A stretch of 21,757 nt of DNA. Source: a virus. The notes under the pieces were generated by a model that ran no database searches, had not been told where the DNA came from, and worked only from the letters and a program-made list of their open reading frames with translations. Of this stretch, positions 6,527-14,136 are shown piece after piece. The stretch is from positions 1-21,757 of the IMG/VR virus record IMGVR_UViG_3300007540_004321. The stretch is one strand, 5' to 3'. The translations under genes were made by a program, and so were the position numbers. Each line of letters opens with the position of its first letter. Position 1 is the first letter of the stretch.

Positions 6527-7242
6527 GCCGCTTCGTAAAGGTCTGGATCCCACCCGCCCGGGCCACTAAGTTGGTAATCTTCCATAATCGTCACAACCCC
6601 GGCTTGTTTCGTCCATGACACGCCGACGCAAAGGTAATTCTGTCCGGATGGCGGGGTCGGAGCTGGCTCCCCTGGAGTTGCGATTTTCCCCACCTGATTC
6701 ATTAGCGCAGCTCCTGGGATATCCGGTGAAGCGTATGTCTTTTTATAGATGCCACCCGGCCTCAGGAATGACTCGATACCCCTTAGCTTCTTATCGTATA
6801 AGGTTCTCGCCGCTCCGGTGAGTGTGGATGGCGGGGGTTGTGCGTTTTGCAATGCTAGCTCAATAACCGCTAGATCCGATGGGGAAACAGGGGGATTATC
6901 AATCGGAACGTAGAATTTCGGATGGGTTTCAATCGGGGATTCCGTTGTTGTCCTTGCGAAATCGTGCTGTGCCAGCTCCTCCGGGTTGGATGCGAGAACC
7001 CCCTTGTAAATTGTGGTGATGCGGACAATCCCGCCCAGCTCCTGATCCAAGTCCGATTCGTAGCACTTTAACTCAGGAATGAACGGATGGGCTGAGAGAT
7101 AGGCGGGGATCACCACAAACGCAGATTCACTTGTGCATTTATAGGTAAGTGATGCCGTCGCTGATCCGTCCGGGTTTAGGTGAAGCGGGCGCTCCGCCTG
7201 ATAGATCGCCCCGGTTACGTTGCCGATTTTGATGGTTGCCAT
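6523..7242 (-). CDS. Probable distal tail or tail-tip protein (239 aa)
   Basis: A 239-aa protein, the first gene after the tape measure, where lambda-like phages place tail-tip genes. It begins MATIKIGNVTG with a beta-rich N-terminal region (to about residue 110), has a proline-rich linker (PPVSPSD, then QPPPSTLTG), and ends with a Gly/Pro-rich region containing PTPPSGQNY and YQLSGPGGWDP. No NlpC/P60, gpL, gpI or gpJ signature is visible. Distal tail function is inferred from gene order only. It starts four bases after the tape-measure stop and overlaps the next gene by ATGA. Confidence 0.6.
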   Translation of the reverse strand: MATIKIGNVTGAIYQAERPLHLNPDGSATASLTYKCTSESAFVVIPAYLSAHPFIPELKCYESDLDQELGGIVRITTIYKGVLASNPEELAQHDFARTTTESPIETHPKFYVPIDNPPVSPSDLAVIELALQNAQPPPSTLTGAARTLYDKKLRGIESFLRPGGIYKKTYASPDIPGAALMNQVGKIATPGEPAPTPPSGQNYLCVGVSWTKQAGVVTIMEDYQLSGPGGWDPDLYEAA

Positions 7243-7246
7243 GGTA

Positions 7247-8731
7247 TTATCTTGGGAGTAGTGCGTGGCGCGTTGGGTTCTTCTTTGATTCGCTGTGCAT
7301 CGCCTTAAGCGTTTCTGCTGTCTGCTTGGTAGCCATCGCGGTTTGCATGGCGGAACGCTCCTGAAGGCTCATTCCGGCGCGTAGGAAGCCACCACCGCCG
7401 CCAACCTTGGCGAGACTATCCGCGATCACCTTGGAGGATGACCCGGAGAAGGAAGTCAGCACGGATTTTGCGCCGTCCTCGTCACCCTTTCGCTTGTCGC
7501 GCGACGCTTCCTGCATTTCGGTTCCGGCCTTAAATCCTTTCTCGATCAACTCCTGCAAACGCTTTCCGCTTTCGGTAGTGTCGAAGACGTTTCCCTTCTG
7601 GAAGGTGTTATCCTCGCTTGATTGGAAAAGCCCCTTGGCGAATTGCCCGAATCCCTCGCCGCTGCGGTCGGCCAGGGCTTGCCCAGATCCTCGCACATTG
7701 TTGATATAGTCCTCGGAAATCAACCCCTTGTTACCCTCCATCATTTCACCGAATGTTTCACGGTTGCTGCCGCCGATTCCAAGGAGCTCGGATGCGCCTG
7801 GGATTGCCTCGATTGCGGATTGAATCGCGTATTGAACGCCCGATGCCATGGCTGCCACAATGTAATTGACTGCCTCCAGCATCTTCGCAGAAAACTGGGC
7901 GGCGATCCCAAGGAATCCGTCAGTGATGCGGGAAAAGGTATCCTCGGAAAACAGGAAGTCCCATGCCTTGCTAAGTGCTTCCATGGAAACAAGAAACGCT
8001 TTTCCAATCAATGGCCCGATGATCCCAGCCACGTAGTTCATGCCGCCAACAAGCCAGTTGACCCCATCCTGAAACGCGAGGGTCAAGCCAAGGCGCAACA
8101 CCTCCATCATGTCGCCATTCTTGAAGATGCCAGTGAGTATCGTGGCGGCCTTTCCTATCGCCCTGCCGAAGTCCTCACCGACCCCGGCAAGGTCGATTGC
8201 GTTCAGGTAGTCCAGCGCGGTCTGGAGCGGCAAAACGAATTGCTCCGTTGCGGTCAGGAAGAAGGTTTTCACCTTTGCACCGATGGCTTCCATCGTATTC
8301 CAGACGGATTGCAGCTTTTCGGCGGAACGGGTCAAAACCCCGGCTTGTGCGCCGTAGTCCGCCGCCGATGATTTGAGCGCCTTCGCGTAGTTATCGGCAC
8401 CTCCGAAAAGTTCGGACACGTTCCGCCCCTCCTTGATGAAATCCCCAATATGCCCCCGCGCCTCCTCAGCGCCCATTCCTGCTTTTTCCAGAGCTTTCTG
8501 GGTGAGAAGCAAGCCGCCCGGATCGAATCCGCCCATGGCACGGGAGGCGCTTCGCATCTCCTTCCCGAAGTTGATCGCCTCCTTGACCCCATCCTTCAGG
8601 AAATCCCCGATCTTGTAGGCGGTGAATCCGGCTGCGAACGTCACCATGAGGTTCTTCGCTGTCTTTAATGCCTGATCAAATCCTGAAATGTTCAGCTCAA
8701 GATAGCCTACTGCCTTTGCATTGGTTGCCAT
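7247..8731 (-). CDS. Tail tape measure protein (494 aa)
   Basis: A 494-aa, alanine-rich, mainly helical protein. It opens ATNAKAVGYLELNISGFDQALKT, the usual N-terminus of tape measures (a short strand, then an amphipathic helix), followed by hydrophobic segments at about 28-45 and in the middle (around AGIIGPLIGKAFLV and AAQFSAKMLEAVNYIVAAM). Such segments are thought to insert in the host membrane during DNA ejection. The C-terminal part is polar with Gly runs (VGGGGGFLRAG). Tape length sets tail length; 494 residues is short for this family, implying a short siphovirus tail. It lies two genes after the G/GT chaperone, which coats the tape during tail assembly. Confidence 0.85.
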   Translation of the reverse strand: MATNAKAVGYLELNISGFDQALKTAKNLMVTFAAGFTAYKIGDFLKDGVKEAINFGKEMRSASRAMGGFDPGGLLLTQKALEKAGMGAEEARGHIGDFIKEGRNVSELFGGADNYAKALKSSAADYGAQAGVLTRSAEKLQSVWNTMEAIGAKVKTFFLTATEQFVLPLQTALDYLNAIDLAGVGEDFGRAIGKAATILTGIFKNGDMMEVLRLGLTLAFQDGVNWLVGGMNYVAGIIGPLIGKAFLVSMEALSKAWDFLFSEDTFSRITDGFLGIAAQFSAKMLEAVNYIVAAMASGVQYAIQSAIEAIPGASELLGIGGSNRETFGEMMEGNKGLISEDYINNVRGSGQALADRSGEGFGQFAKGLFQSSEDNTFQKGNVFDTTESGKRLQELIEKGFKAGTEMQEASRDKRKGDEDGAKSVLTSFSGSSSKVIADSLAKVGGGGGFLRAGMSLQERSAMQTAMATKQTAETLKAMHSESKKNPTRHALLPR

Positions 8732-8736
8732 TGGTT

Positions 8737-9183
8737 TTAGAATTTATTGGTTAATGAATCCGCAAGCTTGTTCAGTCTCGATTTGAAGCGTCCGCCTGTC
8801 GCCTTCTCCGCCTTGTCGGAAACCTTCTTGATCTGATCGACCTTTTCCGATTCCGCTGATTTGTTCGTGATCCAGATTCGGATTTTGAATTTCTCGCTTG
8901 TGATATTGGAAATGAACCATCCCCGCGCAAACGTGCCACGGGCGCGAATACGGCGGGCGAGTTCCTTTCCGGGTGAGATTCCGGGCTTACGCTTGATCCG
9001 CCCCTTGAGCCGCTTCGCTGTGGCCGTGATCGTCTCTGGAGTCGGCGCGATGATCCGTCCCTGTTTCTTCGCTTCATTCAGGAAGTCCTTACCTTGAACG
9101 TCGGCCATGGTCTTCCCTTTGGATGCCGCCTGATCGCGCATCTTGTCGAAAGCCCTATTTAGTCCTGACGGGTCAAATCTCAT
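8737..9183 (-). CDS. Hypothetical basic protein between chaperone and tape measure (148 aa)
   Basis: A 148-aa basic protein rich in Lys and Arg, with segments KRLKGRIKRKPG and LARRIRARG and a Lys/Ser-rich helical C-terminus. The chosen start is the ATG at 9183; the codon before it is TTG and could also serve. It overlaps the end of the frameshifted chaperone frame by 11 bases, so it is translated together with the tail assembly genes. No family is recognised. Positions between the T frame and the tape measure are usually tail genes, so a minor tail or assembly role is likely. Confidence 0.6.
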   Translation of the reverse strand: MRFDPSGLNRAFDKMRDQAASKGKTMADVQGKDFLNEAKKQGRIIAPTPETITATAKRLKGRIKRKPGISPGKELARRIRARGTFARGWFISNITSEKFKIRIWITNKSAESEKVDQIKKVSDKAEKATGGRFKSRLNKLADSLTNKF

Positions 9184-9726
9184 CAATCATCCTTATGATA
9201 TCCTCGTCTGCGTCGGCGGGTTCGGTGTTGACGTTTTCCAAGCGCATGAAGGCGTGGCAGTAAGCGTTTCCGCGTGCCATCGGCAGTTCCCAAAGTATGA
9301 ATTGTTCCGTCCATCCTGTGAATTTTGCAATCAGCGCTACATACGCCGCCTCGTCGGGCGGGTCTATTCGTTTCCCAGCGGGTCTTCCATCATGTTGGGA
9401 TCGGATACCGGCTTGGCTTTATTAGCCTCACTGTGTTCCATGATCTCCTGAATGACGGTCTGCGCCTCCTGTCCGAAGTCGGCAATCTCCAGCTTCTCCT
9501 TTTCGATCCAACGGGATACGGTTTCATCAAACCATTCCGGCTTGCGGAGGGCTTTTGAGATTTCCGATTGGGGGCAGATTAGCCCGTAAATCAGGGCGGC
9601 CAGATCCCAAGGGGTGATCCTTGTGAAATCGACCAGTTTTGATAGGTGGAACTTGCGGGCGCGTGAGAGCGGTTTAATCTCAATACCCTTGAATTCCCAT
9701 GTCTTGTGCAGTGTGTTGTCGTTCAT
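9173..9726 (-). CDS. Tail assembly chaperone G-T fusion by programmed -1 frameshift (184 aa)
   Basis: The long form of the tail chaperone. Ribosomes read the 120-codon G frame to codon 119, slip back one base on GGGAAAC (9376-9370), and continue for 65 codons to a TGA at 9173-9175. The extension has no start of its own, yet is open and protein-like: KFTGWTEQFILWELPMARG, then a cysteine/histidine pair and an acidic end. This matches the T part of lambda-type G/GT pairs, in which G and GT bind the tape measure and recruit tail-tube subunits in a fixed ratio, then leave before the tail is complete. The gene position before the tape measure agrees. Confidence 0.88.
9346..9376 (-). promoter_or_regulatory. 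Programmed -1 frameshift signal: GGGAAAC plus hairpin
   Basis: In the G frame the codons read CTG GGA AAC GAA TAG, so GGGAAAC (9376-9370) fits the X XXY YYZ slippery pattern and lies one sense codon before the zero-frame stop. Eight nucleotides after it, CCGCC (9361-9357) can pair with GGCGG (9350-9346) around a 6-base loop. This spacing and GC-rich stem are typical of a stimulatory hairpin. Confidence 0.85.
9364..9726 (-). CDS. Tail assembly chaperone, short form (gpG-like, 120 aa)
   Basis: The unshifted product of 120 aa. It starts MNDNTLHKTWEFKGIEIKPLS, a beta-rich opening, followed by helices with the segment TRITPWDLAALIYGLIC and an acidic C-terminal part ending EDPLGNE just past the slippery site. 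Size, position between major tail protein and tape measure, and the frameshift all agree with lambda gpG and HK97 gp13-type chaperones. In those phages the short form far outnumbers the long one. The ATG at 9726 lies four bases after the stop of the 134-aa gene. Confidence 0.85.
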   Translation of the reverse strand: MNDNTLHKTWEFKGIEIKPLSRARKFHLSKLVDFTRITPWDLAALIYGLICPQSEISKALRKPEWFDETVSRWIEKEKLEIADFGQEAQTVIQEIMEHSEANKAKPVSDPNMMEDPLGNE

Positions 9727-9729
9727 AAT

Positions 9730-10134
9730 TTATAGCATCTTCTTGAGAGTTTCCTTATCCTTCTTGCTGATACGGGGGCCAATGATTACCGTCCGATCCC
9801 CTTTCTCGATCACGCGCATCTCGGTTGCGCCGTGGTGGAAAAGGTGCAGGTTTGCCGCCCTGTTCTCCGCGAATCCCTTCATCCAATAAAGCGGGTGTTC
9901 GTGATCGAGCGTGTATTCCTCCCAATGACGCGCCTTGGAATAAGCGCCCATGAGTGTGTGCGCCCTGTCGTTTATCTCGTCATCGGTTACGTCATACCAC
10001 CACTTGCCGGATGATACGTCCTTCCCGTTATATTCCCGGATTTCACGGGTCACGGGGTCAAACGAACGCTTAGGAATTCCGTATGCGTCGAGGATCGAGG
10101 CAAGGGTAATATCAACTACAAAGATTGTTCTCAT
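9730..10134 (-). CDS. Hypothetical tail-module protein (134 aa)
   Basis: A 134-aa protein between the major tail protein and the chaperone. It is rich in aromatic residues and histidines (GKWWYDVTDDEI, ARHWEEYTLDHEHPLYWMKG, NLHLFHHGATEMRVI) and ends in a Lys-rich helix. The amino acid pattern is unlike typical tail proteins, and no family is recognised. Lambda has no gene in this place, so it may be an accessory tail or assembly protein. The histidine/aspartate cluster could bind metal, but no named motif is seen. Confidence 0.6.
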   Translation of the reverse strand: MRTIFVVDITLASILDAYGIPKRSFDPVTREIREYNGKDVSSGKWWYDVTDDEINDRAHTLMGAYSKARHWEEYTLDHEHPLYWMKGFAENRAANLHLFHHGATEMRVIEKGDRTVIIGPRISKKDKETLKKML

Positions 10135-10149
10135 ATTTTAAGGGTGGTA

Positions 10150-10512
10150 TTACGCGAACTTGTATTGGGTCGCGTTGGTTGTGATCTTGCGGAATTCGGT
10201 GTTGCCGCCTGCAAGTTCCACGTCGTCGCAATACACGCCGCCTGTGGTGACTCCGTTGGTGACTCCCTTGTTGGCGATGGTGAGAGCAACGCCAGGGGCT
10301 GCTGCTGCGATTCCGGTTGCTCCTGCTATCACGCCAGAAACGGACAGCTTGCGGAGCGGATTATAGAATGCGACAAGTGCAAAATCCCCTTGCTCGTCGC
10401 GGACTTCGTTCTTTTCGCGGGATACTTTGTCGGATGTGGTCTGGACAAGGATTCCGGTTTCTGCGGTGAGTCCCCAAGTTGCTCCTGTGGTTCCAATAGT
10501 GATTACGGCCAT
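10150..10512 (-). CDS. Major tail tube protein (gpV-like, 120 aa)
   Basis: A 120-aa beta-rich protein, MAVITIGTTGATWGLTAETGI, rich in Gly, Ala and Thr. Its place after the tail-completion gene and before the chaperone is that of the lambda major tail gene V. It has no charged low-complexity regions and fits a tube subunit of the common tail-tube fold, though it is shorter than most (lambda gpV has 246 aa). Directly upstream lies CGAACCAACCAAA, five bases before ATGGCC, a leader shared with the decoration protein; no Shine-Dalgarno is present. High expression is expected. Confidence 0.7.
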   Translation of the reverse strand: MAVITIGTTGATWGLTAETGILVQTTSDKVSREKNEVRDEQGDFALVAFYNPLRKLSVSGVIAGATGIAAAAPGVALTIANKGVTNGVTTGGVYCDDVELAGGNTEFRKITTNATQYKFA

Positions 10513-10517
10513 GATGT

Positions 10518-10530
10518 TTGGTTGGTTCGG
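10518..10530 (-). promoter_or_regulatory. CGAACCAACCAAA leader before the major tail gene
   Basis: The minus strand reads CGAACCAACCAAA, five bases before ATGGCC. The same 13 bases precede the decoration gene with nearly the same spacing. No Shine-Dalgarno lies between. The identity at two highly expressed genes suggests a functional element for translation or mRNA binding. Confidence 0.5.
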
Positions 10531-10539
10531 TGGTGTTGT

Positions 10540-10980
10540 TTAGGTGTTGTCGATTGCCATGCAATAGACCCAGTATTTCATATCGTAAGCGTAAGACTTG
10601 GTTTCCGGCTCATTTGTCATCTCCGCGCTTGTCGGGTGCCATCCGTGGCAGTGGAAGTCATCAAGCCCGGAGAGTTTCGCGGCGGTGGAGTCGTAGGCGA
10701 AATTGTTGATTGCATCCAAAACGGCCTGGCGATCTTCCGGCGACGTCTCCTTGGTGTGGCTACGGAAAAGGATCTCGCCCGCAACCTTGAAAATTCCGCT
10801 TCCCGGCGTGATGTCCTCTTCCGCCGAAACGCATTTTACAACGATGTAGGGCATCTGCTGTTTCGTCTCGCTTTCGTCCGCGATATAAACGGGGATTGCG
10901 CCGACCTCATCTGCGATGCCTTCAAGATGATTCTGGAGGACTTCCTGAATGGCTAGGTTTGCTGCGTGTAGGATTTGCAT
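10540..10980 (-). CDS. Tail terminator or completion protein (gpU-like, 146 aa)
   Basis: The chosen start is the ATG at 10980, two bases after the upstream stop; a TTG two codons earlier is less likely. The 146-aa protein has an N-terminal helix (MQILHAANLAIQEVLQNHL), strands YIVVKCVSAEED and EILFRSHTK, then a helix EDRQAVLDAINNFA. This alpha/beta order is common in small tail-terminator proteins that cap the tube and meet the head connector. Gene order (just before the major tail gene) matches lambda U. The assignment rests on order and fold pattern. Confidence 0.65.
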   Translation of the reverse strand: MQILHAANLAIQEVLQNHLEGIADEVGAIPVYIADESETKQQMPYIVVKCVSAEEDITPGSGIFKVAGEILFRSHTKETSPEDRQAVLDAINNFAYDSTAAKLSGLDDFHCHGWHPTSAEMTNEPETKSYAYDMKYWVYCMAIDNT

Positions 10981-10982
10981 GG

Positions 10983-11318
10983 TCAATCCCCCCTAACGGT
11001 TGCGATCAGTTCATTCCCATCCGCCGATTTGATGGACGATAGAACGATCTTGCTTTCCCATGACCCTGGAGTTGTTCCGGGCTGGGCTTTCTGGCGGACG
11101 GCGAGCTTGCTGCCGATCTCGATTGACCCCTTTTCGGTTACAAGGAAATGGACGCGCTGAACCGATGATTCTTCCCCGCCTCCATACGCACCATCCTCTT
11201 CGTTCAGGAGGTCGTCAATCAGCACGGAAAACGTCTTTGCTCCGATCTTGCACTCAGCGGGCATGTCGCGGGTGAATAGCTGGGCAAGGTCTGCCGCCAT
11301 GTAGGATTGCATACTCAC
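10983..11318 (-). CDS. Head-tail joining protein (gpFII-like, 111 aa)
   Basis: A 111-aa protein with a helical N-terminus and then a beta barrel-like part: FSVLIDDLLNEEDGAYGGGEESSVQRVHFLVTEKG, IGSKLAVRQ and an end ...ELIATVRGD. This resembles the lambda gpFII family, which joins the filled head to the tail and carries a flexible acidic/Gly loop in the same place. The frame opens with GTG at 11318, which overlaps the glycosyltransferase stop as GTGA; an ATG two codons later (11312) is the alternative. It is followed by the gpU-like gene after a two-base gap. Confidence 0.7.
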   Translation of the reverse strand: MSMQSYMAADLAQLFTRDMPAECKIGAKTFSVLIDDLLNEEDGAYGGGEESSVQRVHFLVTEKGSIEIGSKLAVRQKAQPGTTPGSWESKIVLSSIKSADGNELIATVRGD

Positions 11319-13081
11319 GCCACCACCTCCAATTCCCTTACTGGTTCGCTCAGGAAGCTATTCGCATCCGCTTTCGGGTTGCGCTGGGCAAAAAGTTCCG
11401 CGCCCGTCCGGTAGTTGTCAGGGTGGTTTTCCCATTCATACGTCGCATCCATCGGCACGCCGGGATTAAACATTGGGTGGTCGTGGTAAATTACGAACTC
11501 CGGTGCGTCGATGTATTCGCAGAATCCTTTCTGCCCGTCCCTGATCGCACGGAAACTGTTTTCAGTGTCAGGAAATACAGTGGTGTATCCACGATGGAAA
11601 AACCCGTTCTCGCCCGGATCGCGGCTTGCCTTAACCTTCATGTAGGCGGCGGTCAGGATCGAGTTGACCGAGATACGGTCTGCGCGGTGTCCGTCCCCAC
11701 ATGCAACAAAGACGGATTTCTTCGGGTCAGGGATCAGCTTTGCAAGCTCAACGTCCCAGCCGTCCGGCGGGTAGCAATCATCCTGCGCCTGGATGATGAT
11801 TTGCCCCGTTGCCGCCCCTGCTGCGGTGTCGTAGTTGATCGCCGCGCCTTTCTTGTCGGTGACAGTGTGCTTGAATCCCGATAGGTATTTGACGCTCGGT
11901 TCATCGAAAGAATGCAGTCCGAAAATGTATTCAACGTTCTCTGGATAACGCGCGCGCGAAAGCCACATTTCACGGATCTGCAAAGCTTTTTCCGGCCTCC
12001 CTAGGGTGGCATGGATGAGGGAAAATGTCGGATGGCGGTCATCCTGATTCAGTTGGAACTCCAGATCGGCCTCTGCGGTGTCTCCAGTCAAACGCAGGCA
12101 TTGGCGGTGCAGCTCCTGTGCCTTCCATCCATACCATTCGTTGTTCTGACTCCAATAGCTCCGGCTAGGCTTGGGAGTGGATTGGATGTGGCATGATAGC
12201 GTCAGCGCCGTATCGTGATCCTTGTCGATCAGCGAGTAACTGCAAAGCAACGCCAAAGCCTCGCGCCTGTCAGGCATGATTGCGAAGGCTTCGGCGGCGA
12301 GCTTGCGGGAGTCTTGCCCCGGTGTCTGTGCGAGATTCAGGAGGATCTCGTAACGCTCGATCTTTTCAAGTCCGGGACACGCGAGCGCGGCGGTTGCGTA
12401 TCGGAGAAACTGGCGCTCGTCCCCGGTCTGGAAATACTCTTGCTGAAGGTAGAAGAAATTCCGCCAGGTGTCTCGGATCTCGTTTTTCAGGATAGCCACA
12501 TTCCGGTTGTGCCCGCCCGTCTTTTCAGCCAGTGGTTCATGCAGGAAGATCGCATCCTTAACAATGCGGTATGTCGCATCCTGCGGGAATGCAAGCTGCT
12601 CATGGATCGCGTATTTCCAATGGCTGCCGATGGATGCTTTCACCATCCGCTCGCGCATGACGATCTGTTTATCACCGCGCACATGGTAGGGCATGATGAA
12701 TACATCGTGGCTTGCGGATTCGGCGGCGGCTCGGATGGCCTCAGCGGCTCCGGGTGCGAGCTGGTCGTCAGCGTCCGCCCATAGGAGGTAATCGGTGACG
12801 TATCCCTGTGCTAAGTTCCACGCAGCTTGCCTTGCGTCTCCGAAATGGTCGGTATGCTTGAAGTCCTGATTCGCGTATCGAGTGGATGTTGAAACGAAGT
12901 CTTTTCCGAGAGCTTCGCAGGTCATTCTTGCAATCTCAATAGTATCATCCGGTGGCCCATACTTGGGGTGTCCAGATGCTTGAACCATCACGATTCGATC
13001 AACGGAGGGCGCGAACGAACGGATAAACCGCTCAATGATCGCTTCCTCGTTTCCAACGATGCAGGCTAGGGTAATTTTCAT
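11315..13081 (-). CDS. Large glycosyltransferase family 2-like protein with two GT-like domains
   Basis: A 588-aa protein inserted between the capsid and connector genes. Residues 1-180 form a GT-A domain: MKITLACIVGNEEAIIERFI, then the nucleotide-sugar and metal site WADADDQ with D103/D105. About 200-380 is helical and resembles TPR-like repeats. About 385-588 looks like a second, divergent GT-like domain with IIIQAQDDCYPPDGWD (D434/D435) and FVIYHDHP. Family 2 enzymes move a sugar from a nucleotide sugar to an acceptor. The acceptor here is unknown; a place in the head operon suggests that virion proteins, cell-surface glycans or phage DNA could be targets. A strong hairpin separates it from the capsid gene. 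Its ATG has no clear Shine-Dalgarno. Confidence 0.8.
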   Translation of the reverse strand: MKITLACIVGNEEAIIERFIRSFAPSVDRIVMVQASGHPKYGPPDDTIEIARMTCEALGKDFVSTSTRYANQDFKHTDHFGDARQAAWNLAQGYVTDYLLWADADDQLAPGAAEAIRAAAESASHDVFIMPYHVRGDKQIVMRERMVKASIGSHWKYAIHEQLAFPQDATYRIVKDAIFLHEPLAEKTGGHNRNVAILKNEIRDTWRNFFYLQQEYFQTGDERQFLRYATAALACPGLEKIERYEILLNLAQTPGQDSRKLAAEAFAIMPDRREALALLCSYSLIDKDHDTALTLSCHIQSTPKPSRSYWSQNNEWYGWKAQELHRQCLRLTGDTAEADLEFQLNQDDRHPTFSLIHATLGRPEKALQIREMWLSRARYPENVEYIFGLHSFDEPSVKYLSGFKHTVTDKKGAAINYDTAAGAATGQIIIQAQDDCYPPDGWDVELAKLIPDPKKSVFVACGDGHRADRISVNSILTAAYMKVKASRDPGENGFFHRGYTTVFPDTENSFRAIRDGQKGFCEYIDAPEFVIYHDHPMFNPGVPMDATYEWENHPDNYRTGAELFAQRNPKADANSFLSEPVRELEVVA

Positions 13082-13099
13082 ATTTTTGGGGAAAGGGTA

Positions 13100-13123
13100 G
13101 GGACGCGCCCGAAGACGCGCCCC
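13100..13123 (-). promoter_or_regulatory. 10-bp RNA hairpin with a cUUCGg tetraloop
   Basis: The minus-strand RNA folds a 10-bp stem between 13123-13114 and 13109-13100 (eight Watson-Crick pairs and two G-U pairs) closed by a C(UUCG)G tetraloop, one of the most stable loop types. It begins nine bases after the capsid stop and ends 18 bases before the glycosyltransferase ATG. No U-tract follows (UACCCUUUCCCC), so it is more likely an mRNA stabiliser or partial attenuator than a full terminator. Confidence 0.65.
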
Positions 13124-13132
13124 AGGTTGCTA

Positions 13133-14098
13133 TTATGCGTAGCTGGTTGTGATGAGTTCGCACGCGGTGGTGTCGATCACCTTCTCTGCGGTGTGCTGAC
13201 GCACGCGCAGGATGTCGGAACGGCGCTCGTCGGAGCGGTAGGTTTCCGGGGTAAACAGGCCAGTGGTGTCCTTGCTCCATTGGATGGTGCGTCCGACTCC
13301 GCCTGCTGTGTATTCGCCGCCTGCGATGTAGGCCACAGCGAAGTAGGTATCGCTCCAGATGAACGAGCCGGAATAGGTCTGTCCTTTTCCGTTTGCGTTC
13401 TTCGGAGCGCGACCGACGAGGATGTTATCCACGCCGAGAGCTTGGGCAATGTCCGCATCCGATGGGATGAGGTATTGGCCAGCGCCCTTTGGAACAACGC
13501 CAAACACCTGGTTCTGAAGCAGTGTGGAACGCTTGATGCGCTCATGCACGTTTGCAGACATAATCACCGTGTTGGGGATATGTCCGTTCCTCAGTAGGCG
13601 GAGCTTTGCGAGCGATACGTCCGCAGGGACGTTGATCGTGGCAAGGTTGGCCTCGGTGTATGCGACAGACGCGGCAGTAGCCGTGAAGGTCGATGCGTTA
13701 AACAGTGCGGCAGCGATACGGGCTTCGTAGGAGATGCGGAGCGAACGCTCAAGGAGCTGCGCTTCCGTCACTTCCAGTCCGAAGAAACGCTCGGTTTCGG
13801 CAGCGTAGGCATCATCAATGACGCTTTCGAGGCCGTATTCCAATGCGTCAAACGTATCGGTATCATACTTGCGGTTGACGCGCTGGTATCCGTCGCCGTT
13901 GGCTCGGGGTTTCGCATCGCCATTGAGCAATTCGGCATTGCCGAGATTTGCCTTCATGTAGATGCCGCGTTTGACATCCTCACCCTTGACAGGGAAAACC
14001 TTGTCGCCGATGAAGAGTTCATTGCCCGCCATAGGGGCTTGCATCATCAGAGCGTAAATGTCGCTCCGTGGTGTTGCTTGTGAGTTAGTGTAAGCCAT
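13133..14098 (-). CDS. Major capsid protein (321 aa, HK97-fold expected)
   Basis: A 321-aa protein with the composition and length of lambda gpE-type capsid subunits (lambda gpE has 341 aa). It begins MAYTNSQATPRSDIYALMMQ, has a loop-like region rich in Gly/Asn/Arg (about 60-80), a long helix region with EVTEAQLLERSLRISYEARIAAAL, and a domain with VIMSANVHERIKRSTLLQNQVFG and ends with beta strands and ...ELITTSYA. It follows the decoration gene, as in lambda D-E. The leader holds AACCAACAACCAAC instead of a Shine-Dalgarno. A strong hairpin follows its stop. It is likely the most abundant product. Confidence 0.85.
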   Translation of the reverse strand: MAYTNSQATPRSDIYALMMQAPMAGNELFIGDKVFPVKGEDVKRGIYMKANLGNAELLNGDAKPRANGDGYQRVNRKYDTDTFDALEYGLESVIDDAYAAETERFFGLEVTEAQLLERSLRISYEARIAAALFNASTFTATAASVAYTEANLATINVPADVSLAKLRLLRNGHIPNTVIMSANVHERIKRSTLLQNQVFGVVPKGAGQYLIPSDADIAQALGVDNILVGRAPKNANGKGQTYSGSFIWSDTYFAVAYIAGGEYTAGGVGRTIQWSKDTTGLFTPETYRSDERRSDILRVRQHTAEKVIDTTACELITTSYA

Positions 14099-14110
14099 GG
14101 TCGTAGTTCA

Positions 14111-14136
14111 GTTGGTTGTTGGTTTCTCGATTGGTT
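14111..14136 (-). promoter_or_regulatory. AACCAAC-type leader before the capsid gene
   Basis: The untranslated leader of the capsid gene reads, on the minus strand, AACCAA (14136-14131) and AAACCAACAACCAAC (14125-14111), ending 12 bases before the ATG. There is no purine-rich Shine-Dalgarno. Related leaders precede the decoration, major tail and nested scaffold starts. A translation-enhancing or RNA-binding role is an inference from the repetition. Confidence 0.45.

Noticed and set aside
7622-8371. Plus-strand frame of 249 codons
   Set aside because: Antisense to the tape measure, which has the expected composition and position.
10144-10956. Plus-strand frame of 270 codons spanning two tail genes
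   Set aside because: It runs across the gap between two well-supported minus genes and is Cys-rich and low in structure. It is a shadow frame.
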